DNA of 39,087 nucleotides from Marinobacterium profundum (GCF_001528745.1 NZ_BCNS01000093.1:1-39087); one strand, 5' to 3'; numbered from the stretch's first letter, positions 1 through 9,302 are shown. Notes: generated by a model not told the origin, from the sequence alone. Program-made: numbers and translations.

Positions 1-131
1 GGGGATAAGGGTGGGGAGGGGGGCCTTGAGCCGCCTAAGGGGGAGTTGAAGATTAAGACGTTGATAGGCGGGGTGTGTAGGCGCGGGAGGGCGTTGAGCT
101 AACGCGTACTAAGTGGCGGTGAGGATTGAAC
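1..131 (+). rRNA. rrl: 23S ribosomal RNA, 3' end (partial)
   Basis: The stretch has the recognisable order of the last 23S helices: gttgaag, gacgttgatagg, gggtgtgta, gcgttgagctaa, gtactaa, gtgagg. The rest of the gene lies left of the window. Many normally invariant positions differ, and most changes are to G: ctaacgcgtacta where ctaacc..tacta is expected, gtgtgtagg where gtgtgtaagc is expected, and a G-rich run in the first 45 bases. Some changes break the expected stem pairing. I read this as the true 23S end with low-quality bases at a contig edge, not a functional variant. The exact 3' end is approximate. Confidence 0.8.
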
Positions 132-322
132 ATATGACGGCCAAGACGTTTGGTTGCGTGCTGAGTTGAAAGGCCAGCAGGCGAAAAGCACGAGAGACAA
201 GATTTTAGCATTGGCACGAGCTTGTGCTGCAGACAGACATAGAGTGAACGCTCAGCCTCGAATTAAGGTACGTCGCGACAGGCCATACGCTGTCGAGGCC
301 AGAATCCATATTGTACAAGTTT

Positions 323-441
323 TGCTTGGCGACAATAGAGCTGTGGAACCACCTGATCCCATCCCGAACTCAGTAGTGAAACGCGGTATCGCCGATGGTA
401 GTGTGGGGTTTCCCCATGTGAGAGTAGGTCATCGCCAAGCA
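323..441 (+). rRNA. rrf: 5S ribosomal RNA
   Basis: This is a full-length 5S gene of about 120 nt. It contains the hallmark block ctgatcccatcccgaactca near 353-372 and the later gatggtagtgtgg and gagagtaggtc-type segments. Its ends pair with each other: tgcttggcga at the start with tcgccaagca at the end. It lies about 190 nt after the 23S end, with no tRNA in the spacer, and is followed at once by a terminator. The sequence looks clean, unlike the 23S tip. Ends are set by the terminal stem and could be off by 1-2 nt. Confidence 0.95.
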
Positions 442-452
442 TTTATTCAACG

Positions 453-486
453 AAAACGCCTCAGCCTCTGGTTGGGGCGTTTTTGT
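453..486 (+). terminator. Rho-independent terminator of the rRNA operon
   Basis: Fourteen bases, aaaacgcctcagcc (453-466), pair with ggttggggcgtttt (470-483) across a 3-nt loop, allowing G-T pairs, and a T run follows. It starts 12 nt after the 5S gene, as expected for an rrn operon end. A separate 14-bp palindrome (ggattttaaaatcc, 492-505) follows and may be incidental. Confidence 0.88.
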
Positions 487-538
487 ATGTGGGATTTTAA
501 AATCCTAGATTTTCAATGAAGTCATTTCAAGACATTGG

Positions 539-567
539 TTGCTGACTTCTAACTTAAGTGATAAAAC
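539..567 (+). promoter_or_regulatory. Candidate sigma-70 promoter for sdhE-ygfX
   Basis: TTGCTG (539-544) and TAAAAC (562-567) are separated by 17 nt, about 37 nt before the sdhE start. Matches to consensus are partial (3/6 and 4/6). The placement after the rRNA terminator and before sdhE is the main support. Confidence 0.3.
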
Positions 568-603
568 GCCTGCACAATTCACAGCAATCGTATTGAGAGC
601 CCT

Positions 604-858
604 ATGTACAGTGATGAGGATATTCGACGTCTGAAATGGCAGAGCCGGCGCGGCATGCTTGAGTTGGACGTTCTGCTGGTGCCTTTCGTTGATGAGGCGT
701 TCAGGCAATTGTCACTGGAGGATCAGTTGAGGTTTGAGAAACTGCTTGCCTGTGAAGACCAGGACCTGTTTGTCTGGTTCATGCAGCGTGAGGTCGCGAG
801 CGATCCTGAAATTGCCCGGATGGTGAAGATGATACTGGACCGTGTTCAGCCCGCTTGA
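604..858 (+). CDS. sdhE: SdhE, FAD assembly factor (YgfY/CptB family)
   Basis: A small cytoplasmic protein of 84 aa, the usual length for SdhE (Sdh5 family). The family promotes covalent attachment of FAD to the flavoprotein subunit of succinate dehydrogenase and fumarate reductase. The N-terminal signature [15 protein letters not shown] is present, with the conserved RGxxE at residues 16-20, followed by the acidic helical segment typical of the family ([20 protein letters not shown]). The stop overlaps the next gene, ygfX, by 17 nt in another frame, which suggests coupled translation. The sdhE-ygfX pair followed by opposing nadB is a common gammaproteobacterial arrangement. In older literature the E. 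coli homologue was called the antitoxin CptB; the flavinylation role is the better supported one. Confidence 0.92.
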   Translation: MYSDEDIRRLKWQSRRGMLELDVLLVPFVDEAFRQLSLEDQLRFEKLLACEDQDLFVWFMQREVASDPEIARMVKMILDRVQPA

Positions 859-1285
859 AGTTACGCTCAAGCCTTCGCGCAGGCTCTGGTGGCTGCAGCT
901 ATCGAGTCACCTGGCGCTGGTTGTGCTGCTTGTTATCTCGGTACTCCCGTTCTATCTAATTCTGTGTCTGATTGGTGTTGCAGGGCTGAATCTTTGGTTG
1001 AGTTACCGTCAGCGCAGGGGTGCTATCCGGGCGTTGCGCTGGGATGCGGACCTACATACAGTTGCGATCTACGAGGCGGGGCAGGGTTGGGTATCCGCCG
1101 ATGCGCTGGAGTCGGTGCTGGCCTGGCGCTGGTTGCTGATTTTGCGGATACAGGCCGGTGGCCGACGGCGTCGGCTGGTGCTCTTGCCCGACAGTATGAC
1201 CCGCGATGCCTTCAGGCGTCTGAGTGTGGTTGCCAAGCTCGCCCCCTTGCAGCTTAGTGCACCTGATCAGGCCACTCGTAGTTAA
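842..1285 (+). CDS. ygfX: YgfX/CptA-like small membrane protein
   Basis: A 147-aa protein with a GTG start inside the end of sdhE (17-nt overlap). Residues about 16-35 and 36-53 form two hydrophobic membrane segments close together, followed by a basic loop ([13 protein letters not shown]) and a soluble C-terminal half rich in Trp, Leu and Arg. This matches the YgfX family, encoded next to sdhE in many gammaproteobacteria. In E. coli it was proposed as a toxin (CptA) affecting cytoskeletal proteins; its physiological role is unsettled. The last 32 bp overlap the end of nadB on the other strand. Family call is from context and topology more than from strong motifs. Confidence 0.78.
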   Translation: MFSPLEVTLKPSRRLWWLQLSSHLALVVLLVISVLPFYLILCLIGVAGLNLWLSYRQRRGAIRALRWDADLHTVAIYEAGQGWVSADALESVLAWRWLLILRIQAGGRRRRLVLLPDSMTRDAFRRLSVVAKLAPLQLSAPDQATRS

Positions 1286-2864
1286 CCGGCGTCAGAATGG
1301 TATCGCGTGCCTCGGGGGCGAGATCCGGATAATCGAGAGTGTAATGCAGGCCCCGGCTTTCGGTGCGCTGCATGGCTGAACGAATAATCAGGTCTGATAC
1401 CAGTGCAAGGTTACGCAATTCCAGCAGGTCGCGGGTGACGCGGTAGTTGCTGTAATACTCGGTGATTTCCTGTTGCAGCAGGTCGACACGGTGCTTTGCT
1501 CGCTGCAGGCGCTTGTTGGTTCTAACGATGCCGACATAGTCCCACATGAAGCGGCGCAGCTCTTCCCAGTTATGGGAGATGATAACGTCCTCGTCGGAGT
1601 CCGTGACCTGGGATGAGTCCCAGGCTGGCACGCTGATGCTGCTGTCCGGCGATATCGTTTGGCTGGCGGCGATGTCGGTCGCAACCGCGCTGGCGAACAC
1701 CAGGCATTCAAGCAGCGAGTTGGAGGCAAGCCGGTTGGCGCCATGCAAGCCGGTGAAGGCGGTTTCGCCGATCGCATAGAGCCCTGGAATGTCGCTACGT
1801 CCGCGGATGTCGGTAACGATGCCACCGCAGGTGTAGTGAGCAGCGGGCACTATGGGGATGGGCTGGCGTGTGATGTCGATGCCCAGTTCCAGACACTTGG
1901 TGTAAATGGTTGGAAAGTGCCCTTTGATAAAGTCGGCAGGCTTGTGGGAAATATCGAGATACAGGCAGTCGCAGCCCAGGCGTTTCATTTCGTGGTCAAT
2001 GGCTCTGGCGACAATGTCGCGTGGGGCCAGTTCTCCTCGATCATCAAAGCGCAGCATAAAGCGTTCGCCATCCGGTAGCAGCAGGTGTCCACCCTCACCT
2101 CTGACTGCTTCGGATACCAGGAACGACTTGGCCTGCGGGTGGTACAGGCAGGTGGGATGAAACTGATTGAATTCCATGTTGGCAACCCGGGCGCCTGAGC
2201 GCCAGGCCATGGCAATACCATCCCCGGAAGCGCCGTCAGAGTTGCTGGTATAGAGATATGCCTTGGATGCGCCACCGGTGGCGAGCACAACCTGGGCGGC
2301 CCGGAACAGCTGAACCTCGCCGGAGGAGCTGTCCAGTACATAGGCGCCGACACAGCGATTGTTGGCCAGACGGAGTTTTTCACGGGTAATAAGATCAACC
2401 GCGATGCAGTTTTCAAACAGTGTGATGTTGCTGGCGGACTGAGCCTGTTGAATCAGCGTTTCCTGAACAGCCCTGCCGGTTGCATCGGCGGCATGGATAA
2501 TTCGCCGATGGGAGTGGCCGCCCTCCTGGGTCATGTGCAGCTGGCTGTCTTCGCGGGTGAAGGGGACACCCTGCTCAATCAGCCACTGAACGCTGCGGGT
2601 GCCCTGGGTCACCGTATACTCGACCGCCTGCTGGCGACTCAGATCGGCGCCGGCGATCATGGTGTCAGAGTAGTGAGACTGAGTCGTGTCATCTGCATCG
2701 AGCACGACAGCAATGCCGCCCTGGGCCAGCCAGGTCGAGCCGGAAGTCAGTTGTCCCTTGCTTAATACTGCGACGCTCAGGTGCTTGGGAAGCTGCAGAG
2801 CCAGCGTCAGGCCTGCCGCTCCGCTGCCAATGATCAAAACGTCATGTATATGTTCGCTGGTCAT
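1254..2864 (-). CDS. nadB: L-aspartate oxidase NadB
   Basis: A 536-aa flavoenzyme that oxidises L-aspartate to iminoaspartate, the first step of de novo NAD synthesis. The FAD-binding GxGxxG motif is at residues 13-18 (GSGAAG), followed by the conserved blocks [40 protein letters not shown], and the C-terminal GLYAIGE and [12 protein letters not shown] flavin-contact motifs. Length equals the usual 530-540 aa. It is transcribed away from rpoE, the classic nadB/rpoE divergent arrangement. The stop is a TAA on the minus strand, and the gene end overlaps ygfX by 32 bp tail to tail. Confidence 0.97.
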   Translation of the reverse strand: MTSEHIHDVLIIGSGAAGLTLALQLPKHLSVAVLSKGQLTSGSTWLAQGGIAVVLDADDTTQSHYSDTMIAGADLSRQQAVEYTVTQGTRSVQWLIEQGVPFTREDSQLHMTQEGGHSHRRIIHAADATGRAVQETLIQQAQSASNITLFENCIAVDLITREKLRLANNRCVGAYVLDSSSGEVQLFRAAQVVLATGGASKAYLYTSNSDGASGDGIAMAWRSGARVANMEFNQFHPTCLYHPQAKSFLVSEAVRGEGGHLLLPDGERFMLRFDDRGELAPRDIVARAIDHEMKRLGCDCLYLDISHKPADFIKGHFPTIYTKCLELGIDITRQPIPIVPAAHYTCGGIVTDIRGRSDIPGLYAIGETAFTGLHGANRLASNSLLECLVFASAVATDIAASQTISPDSSISVPAWDSSQVTDSDEDVIISHNWEELRRFMWDYVGIVRTNKRLQRAKHRVDLLQQEITEYYSNYRVTRDLLELRNLALVSDLIIRSAMQRTESRGLHYTLDYPDLAPEARDTILTPVNYEWPDQVH

Positions 2865-2974
2865 GCTTAACCCTGAGAGCCGTAATGCGGAATGCCAAAC
2901 AGCAATTATGCAATGCAGGGGCTGTCTGCGTGAACCTTTTGTGTCGGTTGAGGGGATATTTTTACAATTCAGTC

Positions 2975-3002
2975 GGAACTAACCATTCACCCCAGGTTCA
3001 TA
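2975..3002 (+). promoter_or_regulatory. Candidate sigma-E (AlgU) autoregulated promoter of rpoE
   Basis: GGAACTA (2975-2981) resembles the sigma-E -35 element GGAACTT, and TCATA (2998-3002) resembles the -10 TCTGA, with 16 nt between them. This spacing is typical of sigma-E promoters. It lies about 122 nt upstream of the rpoE GTG start in the 259-nt divergent region with nadB. Autoregulation of rpoE/algU is well established in E. coli and P. aeruginosa. Confidence 0.5.
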
Positions 3003-3123
3003 TTGTTTAGCTTGCGATACCCGGCTCTTGAGAGGTTGCAATGACGCCATCGGCACAGCCATACTCTCGTCATTAAATCCCCTGTCGTAGGGGACGTAGT
3101 ACCTTGGAAGATAAGGATCTGGA

Positions 3124-3711
3124 GTGTCAAACGAGAGTCAGAGCGCGATTGACGGGCAGCTGGTGAAGCGTGTGCAGGCGGGTGACAGTCGAGCTTATGA
3201 TCTGCTGGTGAAAAAGTACCAGCACAAGATCATCGGCCTGATTGGGCGTTATGTGTATGACCACCACGAAGCGCTGGATGTATCCCAGGAGGCTTTCATC
3301 AAGGCTTATCGAGCCTTGCCGAAATTTCGTGGCGACAGTGCCTTCTATACATGGTTGTACAGAATTGCCATTAATACGGCCAAAAATCACCTGGTTGCCA
3401 AGGGGCGCCGTCCGCCGGATGTTGATGTGGCGGTGGAGGATGCACATTATTTTGGTGGAGACAGTCAGCTCAAGGATATTGAGAGCCCCGAGAACAACCT
3501 TTATCGGGATGAGCTTGAAGCCATTGTTAAGCGTGTGCTGGACAAATTGCCCGAGGACCTTCGGGTTGCGCTGACGCTACGCGAGTTCGATGGTTTGAGT
3601 TACGAAGATATCGCCAATGTCATGGATTGCCCGGTGGGAACGGTTCGTTCCCGGATTTTCAGGGCGCGAGAGGCGATCGATAAAGAGATAGTGCCTTTTC
3701 TTGCGGAATGA
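3124..3711 (+). CDS. rpoE: Extracytoplasmic sigma factor sigma-E (RpoE/AlgU)
   Basis: A 195-aa ECF sigma factor that directs RNA polymerase to envelope-stress promoters. Region 2 is visible around residues 25-95 (EALDVSQEAFIKAYRALPKF, FYTWLYRIAINTAKNHL) and region 4 around residues 135-190 (LPEDLRVALTLREFDGLSYE, then VGTVRSRIFRAREAI). It is very close to E. coli RpoE and P. aeruginosa AlgU in pattern and length. The start is GTG preceded by aaggatctgga. The next gene encodes its anti-sigma factor, so the pair is held inactive at the membrane until stress proteolysis. Confidence 0.97.
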   Translation: MSNESQSAIDGQLVKRVQAGDSRAYDLLVKKYQHKIIGLIGRYVYDHHEALDVSQEAFIKAYRALPKFRGDSAFYTWLYRIAINTAKNHLVAKGRRPPDVDVAVEDAHYFGGDSQLKDIESPENNLYRDELEAIVKRVLDKLPEDLRVALTLREFDGLSYEDIANVMDCPVGTVRSRIFRAREAIDKEIVPFLAE

Positions 3712-3757
3712 CGGAGCGCCGCTGGGAACATGATGAGAATGTGTTTGAGGGAAAACC

Positions 3758-4606
3758 ATGAGTGATGAGTTCAACGATACCCTGTCGGCGCTTGTGGACG
3801 GTGAAGCCAATGACTTTGAAACGCGTCGGCTGCTGTCAACGCTGGATGAGCAGCCGGCGATGGGTGAAAAATGGCGCCGCTACCACCTGACACGCTCGGC
3901 CCTGAAGGGGGAGCGGGATACGGTGATTGCTGATATCAGTGCCGGTGTGATGGCGCAGATTGCCAGTGCCGATGTGGAGCCGCTGCTGGATACTCCAGCG
4001 GATGTTGCAGAGAAGGAGGCTGTGCCCCGAAAAGTGGAGTCCGGGCGCTACTGGAAGCCGCTCATCAGTATGGCCACGGCAGCCTCTGTTACGGCTGCGG
4101 TGATTCTGGGTGTACAGGGCTTCAATGCCGAGTCTGTCAACACGGTTGCCAGTAACCAGCCGCAATACCTGTTGCCGTCGGTAAGCAGTTCCGCCGATTT
4201 CGTGAGAGCCCGCTATGGGCATGAGAGTGGCTATTCAGCCCAGGGTGCTCAGCAGGCGGATGTGATTCGCCTGTCACGGGGCCTTGAACGTTACATTGAA
4301 CAGCACCAGCATATGCTTGGTGCCAAGCAGCCTGGCTGGCGTGCCCAGTGGCTGCCGGATGGCTTTACCAAGGTACGTCACGAAGTAATGCCCGGCGCCG
4401 AAGTTATGCTGTTTTCCGATGGGCGCCATTCGGTATCCGTCTGCATAGAGCCGTTCGGGCGTCAGACGGTTGCCTCCGGTGCGGCGCAGTCCAAGGACAT
4501 GATAGCGGTCGGCAAGCGTCGCGGCGATGACTTCGTGACCGTTGTGGGTGATGTGCCGCTGATGATCGCGGATCGTATTGCCGCTTCAGTTCAGGTTAAC
4601 CAGTAA
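3758..4606 (+). CDS. rseA: RseA/MucA anti-sigma factor fused to an RseB/MucB C-terminal domain
   Basis: A 282-aa intact ORF, versus about 195-215 aa for usual RseA/MucA. Residues 1-75 are the cytoplasmic anti-sigma domain (SALVDGEANDFETRRLL, WRRYHLTRSALKGE). Residues about 102-120 form one membrane helix. Residues 121-190 are a MucA-like periplasmic part ending in RGLERYIEQHQ, which matches the extreme C-terminus of MucA. From about 192 the sequence changes to the signature of the RseB/MucB C-terminal domain: WRAQWLPDGF, LFSDGRHSVSVCIEP, then a GDDFVTVVGDVPLMIADRIA block. The large lipid-sensing N-terminal domain of RseB is absent, and no rseB gene follows. The stop abuts the rseC start. Domain assignment is by recognised motifs; the regulatory consequence is inference. 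Confidence 0.85.
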   Translation: MSDEFNDTLSALVDGEANDFETRRLLSTLDEQPAMGEKWRRYHLTRSALKGERDTVIADISAGVMAQIASADVEPLLDTPADVAEKEAVPRKVESGRYWKPLISMATAASVTAAVILGVQGFNAESVNTVASNQPQYLLPSVSSSADFVRARYGHESGYSAQGAQQADVIRLSRGLERYIEQHQHMLGAKQPGWRAQWLPDGFTKVRHEVMPGAEVMLFSDGRHSVSVCIEPFGRQTVASGAAQSKDMIAVGKRRGDDFVTVVGDVPLMIADRIAASVQVNQ

Positions 4607-5041
4607 ATGCTGCAGGAAGACGCAGTGGTGGTGGCAGTGGATGGCGAGGGTGTCTGGGTTGAGTCCGACCGCACAGGCACCTGTCAGAGCTGCAGTGCCA
4701 GTAAGGGATGCGGCCAGCGCGCACTGGCAGAATACGCCAGCAAGCGCAGCGAACGTCTGCTGATTGATAACCCGCATGGCCTTGTTACACGCGTAGGCGA
4801 CAGAGTCACTATTGGTATTGAGGAAGGCAGTTTCCTGCAAGCCTCGGTGCTGCTCTATACCCTGCCGCTTGTCTTGCTCTTCCTTGGCGGGTATCTGGGG
4901 TCCTTTTACGGTACGTCCGAATTACCTTCGATTATTGGCAGCTTCTGTGGTCTGGCAGCAGGTTTGCTGCTGGTCAGAGGTGCCGGTCAACGTTTGGCGC
5001 GCTCATGTCGATACCAGCCTGTACTGATGAATATTATCTAG
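4607..5041 (+). CDS. rseC: RseC/MucC inner-membrane regulator of sigma-E
   Basis: A 144-aa inner-membrane protein of the RseC/MucC family, a mild positive modulator of sigma-E linked in some species to reduction of SoxR. Cysteines 26, 29 and 35 form the CQSCSASKGCG cluster typical of the family. Two hydrophobic membrane segments lie at about residues 79-96 and 107-128. The ATG follows the rseA stop directly with no gap, so translation is probably coupled. It ends 25 nt before mucD. Homology call is strong; the biochemical role of the family is less settled. Confidence 0.92.
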   Translation: MLQEDAVVVAVDGEGVWVESDRTGTCQSCSASKGCGQRALAEYASKRSERLLIDNPHGLVTRVGDRVTIGIEEGSFLQASVLLYTLPLVLLFLGGYLGSFYGTSELPSIIGSFCGLAAGLLLVRGAGQRLARSCRYQPVLMNII

Positions 5042-5065
5042 TGTGCCCTCAAAAGGTCTGAATCC

Positions 5066-6463
5066 ATGCAGTCAATGAAAGTAGTACTCAGCATTCTGTT
5101 GTGTCTGGTGTGGTTACCTGCGCATGCCGAATTGCCTGACTTTAAAAGTCTGGTGAAGGAAGCCGCGCCTGCAGTGGTTAATATCAGTACGGTACCGAAA
5201 GAAAAGACCGGTCAGGCGTCTGCGCTTAATCCGTTCGAGGGGGCTGATGCCGAGCAAATTCCGGAAATGTTCCGGCATTTCTTCAAGCAGCTACCGGAGC
5301 TGAGTGAGCAGCCACGTCCTGCGCCGCGCTCGCTGGGTTCAGGTTTTGTGATTAGCGAAGACGGTTACATCCTTACCAATCATCATGTGGTCAAGGGGGC
5401 TGGCAAGGTGCTGGTACGCCTGAGTGACCGGCGCGAGCTTGAAGCTGAGGTGATTGGTTCGGATGAACGCGCTGATGTAGCTGTGCTGAAAATTGATGCA
5501 ACCGAGCTGCCACATGTGCGCATCGGCTCGTCCGATGCGCTGGAAGCAGGCGAGTGGGTACTTGCCATTGGCTCGCCCTTTGGGTTTGATCATTCAGTCA
5601 CCGCCGGTATCGTCAGTGCTACCGAGCGCGCGCTGGCCAACGAAACCTATGTGCCTTTTATTCAGACCGATGTGGCGATTAACCCGGGTAACTCCGGTGG
5701 CCCGCTGTTTAACCTCAATGGCGAGGTTGTCGGCATAAACTCGCAGATTTACACCCGTTCAGGCGGTTTTATGGGGCTGTCGTTCGCTATTCCAATCGAT
5801 GTTGCCATGGATGTTGCCGAGCAACTCAAGACCCAGGGACATGTTACCCGCGGCTGGCTGGGCGTGATCATTCAGGAAGTGAGTCGGGATCTTGCCGAGT
5901 CCTTCGGCCTCGACAAGCCCGCCGGGGCCCTGATTGCAAAAGTATTGCCAGGCAGCCCCGCAGAGAAATCAGGCTTCATGGAAGGTGATGTTATTTACCG
6001 CTTTGATGGTCGGGATATCGATTTGTCGTCGGATCTTCCACCTCAGGTGGGTCGCGTCAAACCCGGCGAGTCAGTGCCTATTGATATAGTACGCAACGGC
6101 AAGCATGAACGACTGGATGTCACCATAGAAGCGCTGCCTGAAAACAGCGATCAGCTTGCCGCATCCGGTTATGTTGACGAGCACAAGAGTAATCGTCTTG
6201 AGCTGGTAGTGGGCGAGCTTGATGCCGAGCGCAAGGAAAAGTGGAATCTGCGTACAGGCGTGGTGATACGAGCGGTCAATCCGGGTGCCGGTGCGGATGC
6301 AGGACTTGTGGTCGAAGACGTTATTACCATGGTGAACGGCGAGGTGATCGAGAGCGTGAAGCAGTTTGAACAGGCGCTGGAAAACCTTCCGGTTGACCGG
6401 CCGGTGCCTCTGCGCATCGTGCGACGGGGAAGCCCGATGTTTATTCCGCTCAAGCTCGAGTAA
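5066..6463 (+). CDS. mucD: Periplasmic serine protease MucD (DegP/DegQ family)
   Basis: A 465-aa HtrA-type protease. Residues 1-21 are a signal peptide (hydrophobic [16 protein letters not shown]). The trypsin-like domain carries the triad His107 (in TNHHVV), Asp137 (in ADVAVLKI) and Ser210 (in NPGNSGGP). Two PDZ domains follow, at about 265-355 ([29 protein letters not shown]) and 375-460 ([20 protein letters not shown]). In Pseudomonas MucD degrades misfolded envelope proteins and dampens AlgU activation. It closes the sigma-E operon and is followed by a strong terminator. A second ATG lies three codons in; the first is chosen because it keeps the full signal peptide n-region. Confidence 0.95.
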   Translation: MQSMKVVLSILLCLVWLPAHAELPDFKSLVKEAAPAVVNISTVPKEKTGQASALNPFEGADAEQIPEMFRHFFKQLPELSEQPRPAPRSLGSGFVISEDGYILTNHHVVKGAGKVLVRLSDRRELEAEVIGSDERADVAVLKIDATELPHVRIGSSDALEAGEWVLAIGSPFGFDHSVTAGIVSATERALANETYVPFIQTDVAINPGNSGGPLFNLNGEVVGINSQIYTRSGGFMGLSFAIPIDVAMDVAEQLKTQGHVTRGWLGVIIQEVSRDLAESFGLDKPAGALIAKVLPGSPAEKSGFMEGDVIYRFDGRDIDLSSDLPPQVGRVKPGESVPIDIVRNGKHERLDVTIEALPENSDQLAASGYVDEHKSNRLELVVGELDAERKEKWNLRTGVVIRAVNPGAGADAGLVVEDVITMVNGEVIESVKQFEQALENLPVDRPVPLRIVRRGSPMFIPLKLE

Positions 6464-6469
6464 CTAAAG

Positions 6470-6495
6470 CAGGGGGCCATCTGGCCCCCTGTTTC
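6470..6495 (+). terminator. Rho-independent terminator after mucD
   Basis: cagggggcca (6470-6479) pairs perfectly with tggccccctg (6482-6491) over a 2-nt minimal loop, followed by tttcgtt. It begins 7 nt after the mucD stop and marks the end of the rpoE operon. Confidence 0.88.
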
Positions 6496-6648
6496 GTTCT
6501 GACTGTCGATTCGGGTCCAGAGTTTAGCGCCGGGTGCCCGTGCGGTGCATGTGCATTCGATAGCCGCGCTGCGGTAAATACGGTAAACTTCGTCGCTTTG
6601 AATTATCGCCCTAACATCCAGGGTCTGCTGATCCCGAGTATCCTACAC

Positions 6649-8448
6649 GTGAGCAATCTCGATCATATTCGCAACTTCTCCATCATTGCCCATATCGACC
6701 ATGGTAAATCGACCCTGGCCGACCGCTTCATTCAGACCTGTGGTGGTCTGGCCGAGCGTGAAATGGCCGCGCAGGTTCTGGACTCAATGGACCTGGAACG
6801 TGAGCGAGGCATTACGATCAAGGCCCAGAGCGTTACGCTCAAGTACAAGGCCCTGAATGGCGAAACCTATCAGCTGAACTTTATCGACACCCCCGGACAC
6901 GTCGATTTTTCGTACGAAGTGTCCCGTTCTCTTGCTGCCTGTGAGGGCGCGCTGCTGGTAGTGGACGCAGCTCAGGGTGTGGAAGCGCAATCCGTGGCCA
7001 ACTGTTACACCGCGCTGGAACAGGGTCTGGAAGTGCTGCCCGTCCTGAACAAGATGGACTTGCCCCAGGCCGAGCCTGAGCGAGTGCGCGAAGAGATTGA
7101 AGAAGTTATCGGAATCGATGCCAGTAATGCTGTTGCCTGCTCGGCCAAGAGTGGCATGGGCGTTGGTGAAGTGCTGGAAGCCCTGATCACACATATTCCC
7201 CCGCCGGTCGGCGACCTGGAGGCACCGCTCCAGGCGCTGATCATCGATTCCTGGTTTGACAAGTATCAGGGTGTCGTCTCCCTGGTGCGGGTCAAGCACG
7301 GCGTGCTGAGGCGCAAGGAAAAGGTACTGGTCAAGTCCACTGGGCTGTCCTACCCGGTTGAACAGGTGGGTATCTTTACCCCCAAGCAGACACCGACGGA
7401 TGCGCTCAAGGCGGGTGAGGTGGGTTACATCATCGCTGGCATCAAGGACATCCACGGCGCTCCGGTCGGTGATACTCTGACCCACGCAAAGACACCGAAT
7501 ACGCCTATTTTGCCGGGATTCAAGAAGGTTCAGCCGCAGGTCTATGCCGGGCTCTTCCCGACGGATGCGGATGATTACCAGGATTTCCGTGACGCCCTCG
7601 ACAAGCTCACACTCAATGATGCCTCGCTGTTCTTTGAACCTGAAACCTCTGATGCCCTGGGCTTCGGCTTTCGCTGCGGTTTCCTTGGCATGCTGCACAT
7701 GGAGATCATTCAGGAGCGACTGGAGCGTGAGTATGACCTCGATCTGGTCACCACGGCCCCTACGGTTGTGTACGAACTTGAACTCAATACCGGTGAAGTA
7801 GTACATATCGACAGCCCCTCCAAGCTGCCTGACCCCGGTGCAGTGCGTGAAATGCGCGAGCCTATCGTCGAAGCCAATATCCTGGTGCCACAGGAGTTCC
7901 TCGGCCAGGTTATCGGTCTGTGCGTGGAAAAACGTGGCACTCAGAAAAATATGCATTATGTCGGCCGACAGGTGCAGGTGAAGTATGAGCTGCCCATGGC
8001 GGAGGTTGTACTGGACTTCTTTGACCGGCTTAAGTCGGTCAGCCGTGGCTATGCGTCGCTTGAATACAACTTCGTTCGTTTTGAAGCAGCACGTTTGGTG
8101 CGTATGGATATTCTCATCAACGCCGAGAAGGTTGACGCGCTGGCGGTGATTCTGCACAAGGACAACGCCGAGTATCGTGGCCGTCAGCTGTGCGAAAAGA
8201 TGAAGGAGCTGATTCCGCGACAGATGTTTGATGTCGCAATTCAGGCGGCGCTCGGCGGCAAGATTATTGCTCGCAGTACAGTGAAGGCGCTGCGCAAGAA
8301 CGTACTGGCCAAGTGCTATGGCGGCGACGTGAGCCGCAAGAAAAAGCTGCTCTCCAAGCAGAAAGAAGGCAAAAAGCGCATGAAACAGGTCGGCCGGGTC
8401 GAGATTCCGCAGGACGCATTCCTTGCCGTACTGAAAGTAGACAGTTAA
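6649..8448 (+). CDS. lepA: Elongation factor 4 (LepA GTPase)
   Basis: A 599-aa ribosome-associated GTPase, the standard LepA length. With a GTG start at 6649 the protein begins [21 protein letters not shown], matching family N-termini; an upstream in-frame TTG (6598) would add 17 non-conserved residues. G1 is [10 protein letters not shown]3 is DTPGHVDF and G4 is NKMD, followed by EF-Tu-like domain 2, EF-G-like domains ([20 protein letters not shown]), and the LepA-specific lysine-rich C-terminal domain ([21 protein letters not shown]). LepA affects translation and 30S biogenesis. lepB follows after 9 nt, so the two form the usual lepA-lepB operon. Confidence 0.97.
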   Translation: MSNLDHIRNFSIIAHIDHGKSTLADRFIQTCGGLAEREMAAQVLDSMDLERERGITIKAQSVTLKYKALNGETYQLNFIDTPGHVDFSYEVSRSLAACEGALLVVDAAQGVEAQSVANCYTALEQGLEVLPVLNKMDLPQAEPERVREEIEEVIGIDASNAVACSAKSGMGVGEVLEALITHIPPPVGDLEAPLQALIIDSWFDKYQGVVSLVRVKHGVLRRKEKVLVKSTGLSYPVEQVGIFTPKQTPTDALKAGEVGYIIAGIKDIHGAPVGDTLTHAKTPNTPILPGFKKVQPQVYAGLFPTDADDYQDFRDALDKLTLNDASLFFEPETSDALGFGFRCGFLGMLHMEIIQERLEREYDLDLVTTAPTVVYELELNTGEVVHIDSPSKLPDPGAVREMREPIVEANILVPQEFLGQVIGLCVEKRGTQKNMHYVGRQVQVKYELPMAEVVLDFFDRLKSVSRGYASLEYNFVRFEAARLVRMDILINAEKVDALAVILHKDNAEYRGRQLCEKMKELIPRQMFDVAIQAALGGKIIARSTVKALRKNVLAKCYGGDVSRKKKLLSKQKEGKKRMKQVGRVEIPQDAFLAVLKVDS

Positions 8449-8457
8449 GGACAGACG

Positions 8458-9270
8458 ATGAATTTCGATTTTGCTTTGGTGCTTGTGGTTGCGACTTTTC
8501 TGGCCGCGATTGGCTGGTGTGTGGACAAGTTCTGGCTCGCGCCGGCTCGCAGTGCCAGGATAGAGAAAGCTCAGCTGCAGCTGTCGGCTGCACTGCCGCA
8601 GGAAACGCTGACCAAACTCAACCATGTACCGGGCTGGATCGACCTCTCCCGTTCGCTGTTCCCGGTGCTCTTCGTAGTATTGGTATTGCGTTCCTTTTTG
8701 GTTGAACCGTTTCAGATCCCGTCGGGCTCCATGCTGCCGACTCTGAAAATTGGCGATTTCATACTGGTGAACAAGTATCACTACGGTCTGCGCCTGCCGG
8801 TGCTGAATACCAAGGTCGTCGATCTGAACACGCCTAATGCTGGCGATGTTGTAGTCTTCAAATATCCGAAAGACCCATCGGTCAATTACATCAAGCGCGT
8901 TATTGGCCTGCCGGGTGACCGTATCCGGTATCAGAACAAGACCGTATTCGTGAATGGAAAGCCGCAGCAACAGCAGCTTTTGGCCCAGCTTCCACCCCTG
9001 AAACCGCAGCAGTTGCTGCTGGCGGAGAATCTGGACGGGGTTCAGCACCAGGTCTACCATGATGTTTCCGCTAATGGAATTGTCGGCGAGTGGGTTGTGC
9101 CACAAGGGCAGTACTTCGTTATGGGCGATAATCGCGATAACAGTAATGACAGTCGTTACTGGGGCTTCGTGCCAGACGAGCTGCTGGTAGGCAAGGCTTT
9201 CGCCGTCTGGATGCACTGGGAAACCTTCTTCAGCCTTCCGTCCTTTGGTGATGTGCGCCTGATCGAGTAA
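8458..9270 (+). CDS. lepB: Signal peptidase I LepB
   Basis: A 270-aa inner-membrane protease that removes Sec and Tat signal peptides at the periplasmic face. Two membrane segments are visible (residues about 3-20 and 64-82). The catalytic dyad is Ser91, in PSGSMLPTL, and Lys146, in NYIKRVIGLPGD. The C-terminal GDNRDNSNDSRYWGFV box is intact. It sits directly after lepA, and rnc follows after one small gene, as in Pseudomonas. Between the dyad and the GDNRDNS box is a Gln-rich insert (KPQQQQLLAQLPPLKPQQLL), a variable loop in this family. Confidence 0.97.
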   Translation: MNFDFALVLVVATFLAAIGWCVDKFWLAPARSARIEKAQLQLSAALPQETLTKLNHVPGWIDLSRSLFPVLFVVLVLRSFLVEPFQIPSGSMLPTLKIGDFILVNKYHYGLRLPVLNTKVVDLNTPNAGDVVVFKYPKDPSVNYIKRVIGLPGDRIRYQNKTVFVNGKPQQQQLLAQLPPLKPQQLLLAENLDGVQHQVYHDVSANGIVGEWVVPQGQYFVMGDNRDNSNDSRYWGFVPDELLVGKAFAVWMHWETFFSLPSFGDVRLIE

Positions 9271-9302
9271 TAACGTAGTTGCCTGGTGAATAGGGGATTT
9301 AA

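Noticed and set aside
154-519. 121-codon frame over the rRNA spacer and 5S gene
   Set aside because: It covers the 5S rRNA and its terminator, so it is not coding.
6784-9216. 810-codon open frame on the minus strand
   Set aside because: It lies opposite lepA and lepB, which are certain genes. Its translation has no recognisable domain and reflects codon bias of the GC-rich plus strand.
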